The notes beneath the pieces are model-generated. The model was not told the origin of the DNA, made no database searches, and saw only the letters and a program-made list of their open reading frames with translations. DNA of 64,000 nt from Rhizobium sp. NXC14 (GTDB taxonomy: Bacteria; Pseudomonadota; Alphaproteobacteria; Rhizobiales; Rhizobiaceae): positions 248,001-312,000 of the forward strand of contig NZ_CP021031.1 of NCBI RefSeq assembly GCF_002117485.1, given 5' to 3'. Numbering within the stretch: the first letter of the stretch is position 1; the number at the start of each line of letters is the position of its first letter. Shown here piece after piece: positions 47,852 to 57,699 of this stretch. The translations under genes and the position numbers were made by a program.

Positions 47852-48692
47852 CTAGGCTCAGGACTCATTGATCAAAGCCAGAAGATAACGGCGGCTGCGA
47901 TGCAGATTGCCGAGAAAAAGGTGTGAGCACACCGGTCGTAGCGCGTCGCGATGCGCCGCCAGTCCTTGAGCTTGGCGAACAGGTTTTCGACCTTGTGGCG
48001 CTGGCGGTAGAGGACCTTGTCGTAGGCAAAGGGTATCTTGCGGCTCTTCGATGATGGGATGCACGGCTCGATGCCTCTAGCCTCGAGTTCCTCGCGGAAC
48101 CAGGTGCTGTCATATCCGCGATCGGCAATCAGGTGATCGGCGGGAGGCAAGGCGTCGAGCACGAGACGTGCGCCCTTATGGTCGCTCATCTGACCTTCTG
48201 ACAGAAGCAGGATAATCGGCCGTCCGTCTCCGTCGCATACGGTGTGGAGCTTTGAATTCAGCCCGCCCCTTGGTTCGCCCAATACGACGGGGAACATCCC
48301 CTTTTTAAGCAGGCTCGCCGCCGTGCGGTGGGCTTTGAGATGGGTCGCGTCGATCATGATGCGCTCCGGCTTCGGCCCCTCGCCGGCGAGCCCGGCGAAG
48401 ATGCGGTCGAACACGCCCAGCCGGCTCCAGCGGACGAAGCGGTTGTAGAGCGTCTTGTGCGGACCATAGCCCGCCGACGCGTCCTTCCACTGGAGACCGT
48501 TGCGGATCACGTAGACGATCCCGCTCACCACCCGCCGGTCGTCGACCCGCGCGACACCATGTGAAAGCGGGAAATGTGGCGATATCCGCGCCATCTGGCG
48601 CTCGCTCAGCAAAAACAAATCACCCATCACGGCCTCCCTCTCGGAAGACCTGAACCACATCTCAAGTCAAATTAATAGGTCCTGAGCCTAGA
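47852..48692 (-). mobile_element. IS5-family (IS427-type) element, intact-looking
   Basis: Terminal inverted repeats begin CTAGGCTCAGGAC at 47852 and mirror at 48692 (GTCCTGAGCCTAG-type). CTAG or TA may be the target duplication. One transposase frame fills the element. It lies just after the monooxygenase gene. Confidence 0.85.
47872..48627 (-). CDS. IS5-family transposase
   Basis: The 251-residue DDE transposase has IMIDATHLKAHRTAASL, LIADRGYDSTWFREEL and the late YRQRHKVENLFAKLKDWRRIATRYD (shown in part), the IS5/IS427 motifs with D, D and E. I chose the ATG at 48627 (MGDLFLLSERQM); the frame is open to 48660. It looks whole, so the element may be active. Confidence 0.88.
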   Translation of the reverse strand: MGDLFLLSERQMARISPHFPLSHGVARVDDRRVVSGIVYVIRNGLQWKDASAGYGPHKTLYNRFVRWSRLGVFDRIFAGLAGEGPKPERIMIDATHLKAHRTAASLLKKGMFPVVLGEPRGGLNSKLHTVCDGDGRPIILLLSEGQMSDHKGARLVLDALPPADHLIADRGYDSTWFREELEARGIEPCIPSSKSRKIPFAYDKVLYRQRHKVENLFAKLKDWRRIATRYDRCAHTFFSAICIAAAVIFWL

Positions 48693-49278
48693 TGGTCCCT
48701 GAGATCCCTGTTCTTTGGTCTGAAGAGATTGCGGCGAGCGCCTTTCCTGAATCGCCATCTCGGCCTTGCTGGTGCTATCGCGCCCGACGCGAACTGATGC
48801 CAAATCGATTACACGATATTACGTCAGGGGGTCTGCTCCTTATGCGGTTTTCCAGTTTTAAAGGTCAAATTGCAGCCGCGAGGAGCGACAAGGGGGGCCA
48901 TCCGCTTGGGCTCGCCTCAAGATCACGCGCAACTACCCAAACCGCCGCTCGAGTTGCCTGGAGGTTTCTCTCTCGTCTGCGGTTGATTGGCGCGCACGCG
49001 CCCAATCCGACACGATCTTGTTTGAGCTTGTTGATGCAGTTGCACCTTGGCATCGAACAAACGAAAAAATTTAGGAGCTTCTTTGGGCAACTGGCACGGT
49101 TTGTGAATCTCCATCATTGCGAGGGATCGGAGCGCAAGGGCCGGCCGAGGGTCGAGCGTCGGCTAAGTGGGGCTTCATCCGGGCTTCCGAAGCCGTCTCG
49201 AAGGATGCTTTTTGGCGGGCTTGAAAGTGACGAGCCATGGTTGGGCCACATGGGAGACCTTAAAAGGAGGAAAAGAGC
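48693..49278. other. 586-base stretch before the peptide locus
   Basis: A long plus-strand frame (48692-49282) exists but has no recognisable domain. A TGGCAC-GGTTT-GTGAA sequence at 49092-49107 resembles the variant sigma-54 promoters of nifH and nifQ, but I found no NifA site near it. Confidence 0.4.
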
Positions 49279-49437
49279 ATGAAGAAACTTCTATTTTCGG
49301 AGCTTGAAAAGCTCATTTCTTTCATCGGCGAAGGAGACGCGGGACAGCGACACGGGCGACGTTGTGCCAGTCGAGGCTGTAAATCGTCGACGAAATTGAC
49401 CCTCATTTTGAGTGAGGCGCCTCGTGTACTACTTTAG
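49279..49437 (+). CDS. Small ORF, possible RiPP precursor peptide
   Basis: A 52-codon frame follows a strong AAAGGAGG ribosome site. It starts MKKLLFSELEKLISFIGEG, a leader-like amphipathic helix, then turns basic with HGRRCASRGCKSS. It overlaps the start of the PqqD-like gene by up to 26 bases, which implies coupling. Size, helix and an adjacent recognition-domain gene fit a RiPP precursor, but no known core is seen. It could also be the 5' end of a decayed gene. Confidence 0.45.
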   Translation: MKKLLFSELEKLISFIGEGDAGQRHGRRCASRGCKSSTKLTLILSEAPRVLL

Positions 49438-49696
49438 ACCATTATTAAAAAATTCTTACCAGGTGGTGGTAGCAGAGGACGGGAGTATCTGGATCGAGAA
49501 GGATTCCAGGAAATCAAGAAAGATCATCCAATCTCCGCCGCCTTGGGTTCCCGGTTTGATTTCGAAACTCGACGGTGAGCATACAATACCAAACATACTG
49601 AACGAACTTAAGTCAGAACAGTACGACGTGACCAAATGCGACGTTCACGATTTTGTCTCAGCTCTTGCGAGCTGTGGGCTCATTGATGAGAGCTGA
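49412..49696 (+). CDS. PqqD-like RiPP recognition element protein
   Basis: The 94-residue protein resembles PqqD/RRE domains, which bind leader peptides for RiPP enzymes: a beta-rich first half (YQVVVAEDGSIWIE), then LISKLDGEHTIPNILNELK and a last helix FVSALASCGLIDES. It also resembles the N-terminal part of TOMM ThiF-like proteins. The GTG at 49412 or 49424 is the likely start, both overlapping the small ORF upstream. No modifying enzyme follows directly; IS sequence intervenes before the radical SAM gene. Confidence 0.6.
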   Translation: MRRLVYYFRPLLKNSYQVVVAEDGSIWIEKDSRKSRKIIQSPPPWVPGLISKLDGEHTIPNILNELKSEQYDVTKCDVHDFVSALASCGLIDES

Positions 49697-49894
49697 GTTA
49701 CCTGAGCCGGAGACTGGGTCAATCAACGAGCGCTGGTTGCCTCGTGGTGGGCCGCGGCTTTGGAACCAGCCAATAAGCTTTCTATCGAGGGCGATCGGGC
49801 TCATCCAGCGTTCGAGGACTTGATATTCCTCTCCTCGGTGCGACCGTCGTCGGTGAAGCGGGTGACTCGACCGCCGTCAGAGCGTCGCGGTCCT

Positions 49895-50125
49895 GGGTTG
49901 CCTGCAACCGGTGTTCCTCTCCGACGTTGCCCGCAGCGCCTCAAACTGTGATCGGCCCTTCAATCGCCGAGCACCGGGAGTTTCTCCACGAAAACCACAT
50001 TGGAGGTTCTCACGACCAAGAAGTCTGGGCGTGAGATTCATCGGCGTTGGCCGCACGACGTCAAGGCGCAGACCGTTTCAGAGAGCCTCCGGCCCGGCGT
50101 TATGGTAAATGAGGTGTAAGCGCGA
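49895..50125 (+). mobile_element. IS66-type left-end remnant, related to the one at 40325
   Basis: It begins GCAACCGGTGTTCCTCTCCG and shares long runs with 40325-40530, such as CACATTGGAGGTTCTCACGACC and GTCAAGGCGCAGACC. It stops within the tnpA start, where a different IS66-type sequence begins. Confidence 0.7.
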
Positions 50126-50166
50126 TTTTCCCCGCACCTTCTGCAGTTGAGTGAGCTTTGGCATGA

Positions 50167-50192
50167 GGTGTCCACCAAAATAGGTGGACACC
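50167..50192. repeat. Perfect hairpin before a tnpA start
   Basis: GGTGTCCACC-AAAATA-GGTGGACACC forms a 10-bp stem with a 6-base loop. It lies 5 bases before the ATG of the IS66-type tnpA at 50198 and could block its translation. Confidence 0.6.
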
Positions 50193-50197
50193 AAGTG

Positions 50198-50939
50198 ATG
50201 GAAGAAAGTCAAAAACTTGCCGTGCGGCTGGTCGGTCGGAATGGGAGACGCCGTTTCGATCAAAGTTCGAAAGACCGCCTTTTTGCGGCCTGCCTTGAAC
50301 CTGGCGCATCGGTATCGAAACTCGCGCGCGAACACGGGGTCAACGCGAACCTCGTTTGGAAATGGATCAGGAAACACACCCAGCCGCTGCCGATGGTGCC
50401 GAAAGCATAGCCCTGATTATGCGCGCCGCATACGCCGCAAGGCGCCGACGAAAGGCGATGTCTGGCACCTCGATGAAGTCGCGGTGCGCATCAACGGTCA
50501 GAAATGCTGGTTGTGGAGAGCGGTTGATCAGGATGGATATGTGCTCGACGAGATCGTCCAGACGCGCCGCAACACCAAGGCGGCCAAGCGCCTGCTGACG
50601 CGACTTCTGAAGAAGCAGGGCATGCCGCCAAAATGTATGATCACCGACAAATTGCGCTCCTACGGGGCGGCCAAACGCCAGGTCATGCCGAACGTGGAAC
50701 ACCGCTCGCATAAAGGTTTGAACAACCGAGCGGAGAATTCTCACCTGCCGTTCAGAAAACGGGAGCGAACGCCACAGGGTTTCCGGTCGGTCGGCTCATT
50801 GCAACATTTCGTGTCGATCTTCTCCGCCGTCCGAAACCTCTTTGTCCCATCCCAGACCAACCGCTCCGCAGTACAAATTCGAACCCATCGACGCCAGGCC
50901 ATGGCCGGGTGGGAAGCCGTAAGTGCGCGGCCTGCCTGA
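50198..50939 (+). pseudogene. Chimera of IS66 tnpA start and IS6-type transposase end
   Basis: From ATG 50198 the frame gives an IS66 TnpA start (FAACLEPGASVSKLAREHGV, then NLVWKWIRKHTQP). At about 50388 the DNA switches to the IS6-type transposase of copies 1 and 3, in a different frame (RRIRRKAPTKGDVWHLDEV onward, nearly identical to copy 3). The two parts join at CCGATGGTGCCGAAAGCAT. Neither part is whole. Confidence 0.75.
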
Positions 50940-50990
50940 AAAGGGCCGTGTCGGCTCACGTGGCCACATGTCAAACAACGTGACAACGCC
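50388..50990 (+). mobile_element. IS6-family-like element, 5'-truncated copy 2
   Basis: It has the right end GTGACAACGCC (ending 50990) and lacks the first 200 or so bases of the element. Its sequence is almost identical to the inverted copy at 53238-54043; one visible difference turns Arg to Cys in the MPPKRMITDK region. It forms the left border of the peptide locus. Confidence 0.8.
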
Positions 50991-51193
50991 GTGAGAACAC
51001 CTACCGGGGTTGTTTGAAGCGATCGCCCGCGCGGCCATTGGCCGCGAACTACACAGCCTCCTGAGACGCGATTTCGCCGGTTGCCAGGCCCAACGACAGC
51101 GGTGTTGCGAACCCGGAAAAAGCTCTCGCACTGTCGACCACCTGCGTGGGTGCTCATCCAAAATACGCAATTCAAATCACCTCTCAATCAGGT

Positions 51194-51209
51194 TGGCACG
51201 ACAAATGCT
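51194..51209 (+). promoter_or_regulatory. Sigma-54 -24/-12 promoter of the Nif11-type peptide gene
   Basis: TGGCAC-GACAA-ATGCT has exact GG-N10-GC spacing and the same ATGC form as the fixA and iscN promoters here. It lies 106 bases upstream of the ATG at 51300. I found no exact TGT-N10-ACA site between it and the IS end at 50990. Confidence 0.75.
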
Positions 51210-51299
51210 AGTACCCCAGGTAAACAAGGACTCCAGGTGGGGCGAGCAACATCTGGCCGCCGACACCTAAGTCGTTTTAAAAAATCAAGGAGTGCAATG

Positions 51300-51659
51300 A
51301 TGCCGCAGTCCGAGGTGGAACGATTCGTCGACGGTCTGGCGAAAGACGGTGCTTTTCTTGAGAAGTTAAAACCGAATGCCACGGGCCTCGCGTCGGTTCT
51401 GGCTATAGCAAAGAACCATGGATACAATTTCACGCTCGATGAGGCTAAGAATTATATTCAATCTCGAAGCCAACGCGAATTGATCGACAAGCCGCTCGGT
51501 GCGACTTTCGGCGGCAAGCATGATCCGAACGTTGCGACCTCAACGATGGCCGTGCAGACGGCTGCGGTCGTTACCACCGCTGTCGAGGCAGCGGAAGCCG
51601 CTACGTCTGTCCTGGAGGCGGTCGAAGCCGTTGTATTCGTCGTTGCGGTCCTGATCTGA
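51300..51659 (+). CDS. Nif11-type leader RiPP precursor peptide
   Basis: The 119-residue protein opens with a Nif11-like leader (about 1-72): SEVERFVDGLAKDGAFLEKL, then NHGYNFTLDEAKNYI. A GG at 71-72 is a likely cleavage site. The rest (73-119) is almost only Val, Ala, Thr and Glu, ending AVVFVVAVLI, with no Cys and little Ser. Such hydrophobic cores fit peptides whose residues are turned to D-forms. AAGGAG precedes two adjacent ATGs (51297, 51300). A radical SAM epimerase-type gene follows. The name Nif11 refers to a family first noted near nif genes. Confidence 0.8.
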   Translation: MPQSEVERFVDGLAKDGAFLEKLKPNATGLASVLAIAKNHGYNFTLDEAKNYIQSRSQRELIDKPLGATFGGKHDPNVATSTMAVQTAAVVTTAVEAAEAATSVLEAVEAVVFVVAVLI

Positions 51660-51752
51660 CCGCTCACTCTGAACGGGGGCGCACCCCACTCGTGGTCGAT
51701 GAGACGTCTCATGACTCAGGCCACTCGCGAACGCCGCCATCGAGGGAGCCGT

Positions 51753-53231
51753 ATGACGCACGCTGCAACCGAACACTACCGAAAGATCTTTGACCGACGC
51801 ACCCGAGAGCAACTTCACGTACTGGCACACATCAAGCGCTTCATGGAGCGCCTGGTCGGCGACATGTCGTTCCGAGCGGCGCTTTCGGCGAGCGGCGACA
51901 ACCCTCGAATGGTCACTGAGCGGTACGGGATCGAAGTTGACCCTATGGAGATGCTGCCGCTCTGGCGCAATAGCTACATGAAATACCGGTTCAAGCCCGA
52001 ATGTGCCTCGTGGCCGTTGGCGGTGATGTGGGACGAGTATATGAGCGAGATGTTGCGCCATCGCGACATGCTGCGCTCCGAGGGGGAGATGCCAATGGTC
52101 AACCCCCGCTTCCATGCTTGGCGAGAGCGTCAGATCAGGCGCTGCAACGGCGAGTTGGGCGGATCAGCACCGTCGGTCACGCACCCCGTTATTGCTTTCG
52201 AGCTGAGCGACGGCTGCACGATCGGTTGCTGGTTCTGCGGCCTGTCTGCCGGCGGCTTCAAGGGTTATTATGAGTATTGCGAGGAGCATGCCGAAATTTG
52301 GCGCGGTGTCATCGGTGTCGCGAGCGAGATGTTTGGTTCGGCAGCCCGCACTGGCTTCTGCTACTGGGCCACAGATCCGATGGATAATCCGGACTACGAC
52401 CGCTTTCTGTTCGACTTCCATCAAATCACCGGCGCATTGCCACAAACGACGACGGCCGCACCGCTCAGGGATGAGGCGCTCACCAGGCGCGTGCTCGAAC
52501 TGTTCAAACGCTACGGCGGCGTAACGAATCGTTTCTCTGTGCTGACCACGAACCACCTCGATCAGATTCATTCGGCGTTTTCGCCCGAGGACCTGATGGG
52601 GGTCGAGCTCATTCTGCAAGGCAAGGAGGCCTTGACCGCAAAAGCTTTTGCGGGGCGCACGCGCGCGCGAAAGGAGAAGCTTCGGGCAGCCGACAACAAC
52701 AGTTCAATCGAGTTGCTCGAGCGCGATCACACGACGATTGCCTGCGTTTCCGGCTTCCTCGTCAACATGCGGCAAGGACGTTTACAACTGGTGACGCCGG
52801 TACCCGGTAGCGAACGCTGGCCTCTCGGCTACCGTATAGTGGCCGAACGCTTCTTCGGCACGCCCAACGAGTTCCGGGAGGGGCTGCAGTGCATCATCGA
52901 AGAGCATATGCACGAGAGCCCACCTCCCAACCTGCCCATCCGCTTCCGCGAAGACCTGCAATATGAGGCCGGGGACCGGCACTTCCACCTCCGCTCACGC
53001 AACGTCGAACATCGTGTAGATGATGATGCCGGTGCGATCTCGGTTGGCGATCTGATCCGACGCGGTGACTGCACAGCGTCGGAGTTGGCAGTGCGGGTCA
53101 TAGCTGACGGAGTGACCGCCCTTGCGGTCGCCGATCTACTGGATCAATTGTACGCGGCCGGGGTAATCGACGAGGACCTCGACGACAGCTTCGCCGAGCA
53201 GCCGAGCGAGAGGGTGACGGGGCGCATGTAA
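51753..53231 (+). CDS. Radical SAM RiPP maturase, peptidyl epimerase (PoyD-like) type
   Basis: The 492-residue protein has the radical SAM motif C155-x3-C159-x2-C162 in SDGCTIGCWFCG. This form of the motif and the layout (long N-terminal helical part, C-terminal wHTH-like end VGDLIRRGDCTASELAVRVI) match the radical SAM RiPP amino acid epimerases that convert L- to D-residues in precursor peptides. I chose the ATG at 51753, after GAGGGAG; an ATG at 51699 adds 18 residues. It is 93 bases after the precursor gene. No peptidase or exporter is visible nearby. I cannot exclude another radical SAM activity. Confidence 0.78.
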   Translation: MTHAATEHYRKIFDRRTREQLHVLAHIKRFMERLVGDMSFRAALSASGDNPRMVTERYGIEVDPMEMLPLWRNSYMKYRFKPECASWPLAVMWDEYMSEMLRHRDMLRSEGEMPMVNPRFHAWRERQIRRCNGELGGSAPSVTHPVIAFELSDGCTIGCWFCGLSAGGFKGYYEYCEEHAEIWRGVIGVASEMFGSAARTGFCYWATDPMDNPDYDRFLFDFHQITGALPQTTTAAPLRDEALTRRVLELFKRYGGVTNRFSVLTTNHLDQIHSAFSPEDLMGVELILQGKEALTAKAFAGRTRARKEKLRAADNNSSIELLERDHTTIACVSGFLVNMRQGRLQLVTPVPGSERWPLGYRIVAERFFGTPNEFREGLQCIIEEHMHESPPPNLPIRFREDLQYEAGDRHFHLRSRNVEHRVDDDAGAISVGDLIRRGDCTASELAVRVIADGVTALAVADLLDQLYAAGVIDEDLDDSFAEQPSERVTGRM

Positions 53232-53237
53232 GCGGTG

Positions 53238-54043
53238 GGCGTTGTCACGTTGTTTGACATGTGGCCACGTGAGCCGACACGGCCCTTTTCAGGCAGGCCG
53301 CGCACTTACGGCTTCCCACCCGGCCATGGCCTGGCGTCGATGGGTTCGAATTTGTACTGCGGAGCGGTTGGTCTGGGATGGGACAAAGAGGTTTCGGACG
53401 GCGGAGAAGATCGACACGAAATGTTGCAATGAGCCGACCGACCGGAAACCCTGTGGCGTTCGCTCCCGTTTTCTGAACGGCAGGTGAGAATTCTCCGCTC
53501 GGTTGTTCAAACCTTTATGCGAGCGGTGTTCCACGTTCGGCATGACCTGGCGTTTGGCCGCCCCGTAGGAGCGCAATTTGTCGGTGATCATACGTTTTGG
53601 CGGCATGCCCTGCTTCTTCAGAAGTCGCGTCAGCAGGCGCTTGGCCGCCTTGGTGTTGCGGCGCGTCTGGACGATCTCGTCGAGCACATATCCATCCTGA
53701 TCAACCGCTCTCCACAACCAGCATTTCTGACCGTTGATGCGCACCGCGACTTCATCGAGGTGCCAGACATCGCCTTTCGTCGGCGCCTTGCGGCGTATGC
53801 GGCGCGCATAATCAGGGCCATGCTTTCGGCACCATCGGCGGATGGTCTCGTAGGAAACGACGATCCCGCGATCGAACAGCTTTCCTCGACATCGCGCAGG
53901 CTCAGACTAAAGCGGAAGTAGAGCCAGACAGCACGGGCTACGATTTCGATCGGATAACGGTGGTTCTTGTAGGTCGGTGCACTCACGGTCATGGGCCCGC
54001 TGCTACCTCAATTTCCTTACCGCTCAATCAATGTGACAGCACC
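53238..54043 (-). mobile_element. IS6-family-like element, full-length inverted copy 3
   Basis: Ends read GGCGTTGTCAC on the left and GTGACAGCACC on the right, imperfect inverted repeats. At 806 bases it is the most complete of three copies. It is inverted relative to copy 2, so the two enclose the RiPP locus. Its right end lies inside an IS30-type remnant. Confidence 0.85.
53289..53992 (-). pseudogene. IS6-type DDE transposase, one frameshift (copy 3)
   Basis: It starts MTVSAPTYKNHRYPIEIVAR and continues through LSLRDVEE, then shifts frame near 53885. The rest reads KHGPDYARRIRRKAPTKGD, DEVAVRINGQKCWLWRAVDQ, ITDKLRSYGAAKRQ and NNRAENSHLPFRKRER. A single lost base after GAGGAAA explains the shift, compared with GAGGAAATGC in copy 1. 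Confidence 0.8.
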
Positions 54044-54400
54044 GTCTTTATTGCTTGGCACAAAGCGGCGGATGCGTTTATTGGTGTTCTCTACTTTGCC
54101 TTTCTGCCACGGTAATCTGGATCGCAGAACCAGCTCCTGGCGCCGAGTCCGTCTTCCATACCGCCAAACTCGGTACCGCGGTCGAAGGTGACGCTTTGCC
54201 CGGGGCAAAGGCGGGCAGCGGTGCGAACGCATCGACGATCTTGCCGATAAGCGGCCGAGAGGCGGCTGCCATTCTTGATCATCACCCTGTAGCGGCTCTT
54301 GCGCTCGACCAGCGAGGTGACATTGACTTCACCGAGGTTGCGCCGGAAGATCAGGAGATCGCCTCCCGATGGCCGAGGTCGTCCCGGCACAGACACGGAC
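54044..54400 (-). mobile_element. IS30-type transposase remnant
   Basis: Minus-strand frames carry GDLLIFRRNLGEVNVTSLVERKSRYRVMIKNG, then SVTFDRGTEFGG and LPWQKGKVENTNKRIRRFVP, the DDE pieces of an IS30 transposase (each shown in part). The frame shifts between them and the 3' end is cut by the IS6-type copy at 54043. The N-terminal part is not clear upstream of 54400. Confidence 0.75.
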
Positions 54401-54872
54401 GGCGCTCACGGTTGCCTCATGGCGGACGCAAGATTCGTCCGCTCCCGAGTCATATCGTCGTCGAACCTCTGTGGCCCGCGGAACTAAGGCTCTTTTTTGC
54501 TTCGCCTCTGGGAAGTGGCTGCCTTTCCTGCGGCCTTTGGAGCATTTTGTCGACGCCGGCTGGATTGCCGAGCCATTATGATTGCGCCGTTCCTCGGCGG
54601 TTTTGGAGCCAAGCGGTATCGCGGAAAAATTTGCCGTGGCCTGGCGGTTGGCGAGCGACCCACACAGGGCGCTACGATGTGGCTATCCAATGCAGGTTCG
54701 CGATTTAGACTCCCCGGCATTGTGCGATCGAAAGATACACCATTTGTCCATTGGGAACTCGGGTGTGCGATTGTCTCCATCAAAGCTCGTTTGATCCTGC
54801 TGACGCTCGTCGTCTCTCGCGCGGAGCCGAATTTGTTCCCAGCGGTGCGATCACGACACCGCCTGTTGGCTT
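54401..54872. other. Stretch between IS30 remnant and nifH control region
   Basis: No recognisable gene. A minus-strand frame with RQSSRRRQNAPKAAGKAA may be more decayed transposase sequence. Confidence 0.4.
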
Positions 54873-54888
54873 TGTCTGGTCGGCGACA
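54873..54888. promoter_or_regulatory. NifA upstream activator site of nifH
   Basis: TGT-CTGGTCGGCG-ACA is an exact TGT-N10-ACA site about 92 bases upstream of the nifH -24 element. Confidence 0.88.
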
Positions 54889-54979
54889 CAGGCTTGTTTG
54901 GCCATCTCCCGTCACTAGCTGGGACTAAATGGCTGAAACAACAATAACAAGATCCTTTTTTCGGCTCGATCAGCCCCGT

Positions 54980-55963
<984 letters not shown>

Positions 55964-56074
55964 AACTGCCGCTGTCGACAGGGCGCGTCGGCCGTTGGAC
56001 CACCCGGCGCGCCCTTCCACGAAAGACGCTTCATCGACGACGACGTAACCCGAATCTTGAAAGGGCAGGGGCCT

Positions 56075-57577
56075 ATGAGCCTTGATTACGAGAATGACAG
56101 TGTTTTGCATGAGAAGCTCATTGCGGAAGTGCTAGCGAAATATCCAGACAAGGCGGCGAAGCGCCGCAGGAAGCACCTCAGCGTCGCAACGAGCGGCGAC
56201 GAGGCCGACGACGAGTCAAAGGCCCTTTCCGAATGCGACGTCAAATCGAACATCAAGTCCATTCCGGGCGTGATGACGATCCGCGGCTGCGCCTATGCCG
56301 GCTCCAAAGGCGTGGTATGGGGGCCGGTCAAGGACATGATCCACATCTCGCACGGGCCGGTCGGTTGCGGTCATTATTCCTGGTCGCAACGTCGCAACTA
56401 CTACGTCGGCCGGACGGGCATCGACACGTTCGTGACGCTGCAGTTCACCTCGGACTTTCAGGAAAAGGACATCGTGTTCGGCGGCGACAAGAAACTCGAA
56501 AAGGTCATCGACGAGATCGAGCAGCTTTTCCCCCTCAATAAGGGAATCAGCGTGCAGTCGGAATGCCCCATCGGACTGATTGGCGACGACATTGAGGCAG
56601 TGTCGCGCAAGAAGGCCAAGGAGCACGAAAAGACGATCGTGCCGGTGCGCTGCGAGGGCTTCCGCGGCGTCTCGCAATCGCTCGGCCACCACATCGCCAA
56701 CGACGCCATCCGGGACTGGGTTTTCGACACGAACGAAGTCGAGTTCGAGACCGGCCCTTATGATGTCAACGTCGTCGGCGACTACAATATCGGTGGCGAT
56801 GCGTGGGCCACGCGCATCCTGTTGGAGGAAGCTGGGCTGCGCGTCGTCGGCAACTGGTCGGGTGATGCCACGCTCGCTGAGGTCGAGCGCGCGCCAAAGG
56901 CCAAGCTCAACCTCATCCACTGCTACCGCTCGATGAACTACATCTGTCGGCACATGGAGGAAAAGTACGGCATTCCATGGATGGAATACAATTTCTTCGG
57001 TCCGTCCCAGATCGAAACCTCTCTGCGCGCTATAGCCAAGCACTTCGGCCCGGAAATCGTCGACAAGACTGAGGCTGTCATCACCAAGTACCGGCGTCTG
57101 GTCGACGCCATCATCGACAAGTACCGGCCGCGCCTCGAAGGCAAGACGGTCATGCTCTATGTCGGCGGCCTGCGCCCTCGCCACGTCATTACGGCCTACG
57201 AGGACCTCGGCATGCGGATCGTCGGGACCGGCTACGAGTTCGCGCACAACGACGATTATCAGCGCACCGGCCATTACGTGAACAAGGGTACGCTGATCTA
57301 TGACGACGTGACCGGTTACGAGCTGGAAAAGTTCATCGAAGGCATTCGCCCCGACCTTGTCGGGTCCGGGATCAAGGAGAAGTATCCGGTGCAGAAGATG
57401 GGCATCCCCTTCCGCCAGATGCACTCCTGGGATTATTCCGGCCCATATCACGGCTATGACGGCTTCGCGATTTTTGCCCGCGACATGGATCTCGCCATCA
57501 ACAATCCAGTCTGGGATCTCTACAATGTCCCCTGGAAGGGAAAGGCCGCGCCGCCTGAGGCGGTTGCGGCCGAATGA
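56075..57577 (+). CDS. nifD: NifD, nitrogenase MoFe protein alpha subunit
   Basis: NifD holds the FeMo-cofactor and shares the P-cluster with NifK. The 500-residue protein has P-cluster ligands in [10 protein letters not shown] (Cys72) and [11 protein letters not shown] (Cys98), plus [14 protein letters not shown] and the later cofactor-binding His in the [13 protein letters not shown] region. I chose the ATG at 56075 ([10 protein letters not shown]). It starts 111 bases after nifH. Confidence 0.98.
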   Translation: MSLDYENDSVLHEKLIAEVLAKYPDKAAKRRRKHLSVATSGDEADDESKALSECDVKSNIKSIPGVMTIRGCAYAGSKGVVWGPVKDMIHISHGPVGCGHYSWSQRRNYYVGRTGIDTFVTLQFTSDFQEKDIVFGGDKKLEKVIDEIEQLFPLNKGISVQSECPIGLIGDDIEAVSRKKAKEHEKTIVPVRCEGFRGVSQSLGHHIANDAIRDWVFDTNEVEFETGPYDVNVVGDYNIGGDAWATRILLEEAGLRVVGNWSGDATLAEVERAPKAKLNLIHCYRSMNYICRHMEEKYGIPWMEYNFFGPSQIETSLRAIAKHFGPEIVDKTEAVITKYRRLVDAIIDKYRPRLEGKTVMLYVGGLRPRHVITAYEDLGMRIVGTGYEFAHNDDYQRTGHYVNKGTLIYDDVTGYELEKFIEGIRPDLVGSGIKEKYPVQKMGIPFRQMHSWDYSGPYHGYDGFAIFARDMDLAINNPVWDLYNVPWKGKAAPPEAVAAE

Positions 57578-57699
57578 GGACCTGGCCTGTCTTGGAGCAG
57601 GGGCAGGCCAGGCTCTCCCGTCGGACTTGATCAGCACTCGTGAAAGATGACATCCCTTGCCGCCACCGGTGCGGCGCATGAAAAGAAAGGTGACCTACC

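Noticed and set aside
49092..49107. Sigma-54 promoter for the small ORF and PqqD-like gene
   Set aside because: TGGCAC-GGTTT-GTGAA has a poor -12 element and no NifA site; about 180 bases from the ORF. Mentioned but not called.
50967..50983. TGT-N11-ACA as a NifA site for the peptide gene
   Set aside because: Spacing is eleven, not ten, and it is part of the IS terminal sequence repeated at the other copies; too weak to list as a site.
56216..57679. 487-codon minus-strand ORF opposite nifD
   Set aside because: It mirrors the strongly conserved nifD frame in a GC-rich genome; no family is recognisable. The same holds for the antisense frames opposite nifK (58030-59301), nifN (60756-61946) and the permease (31798-33261).
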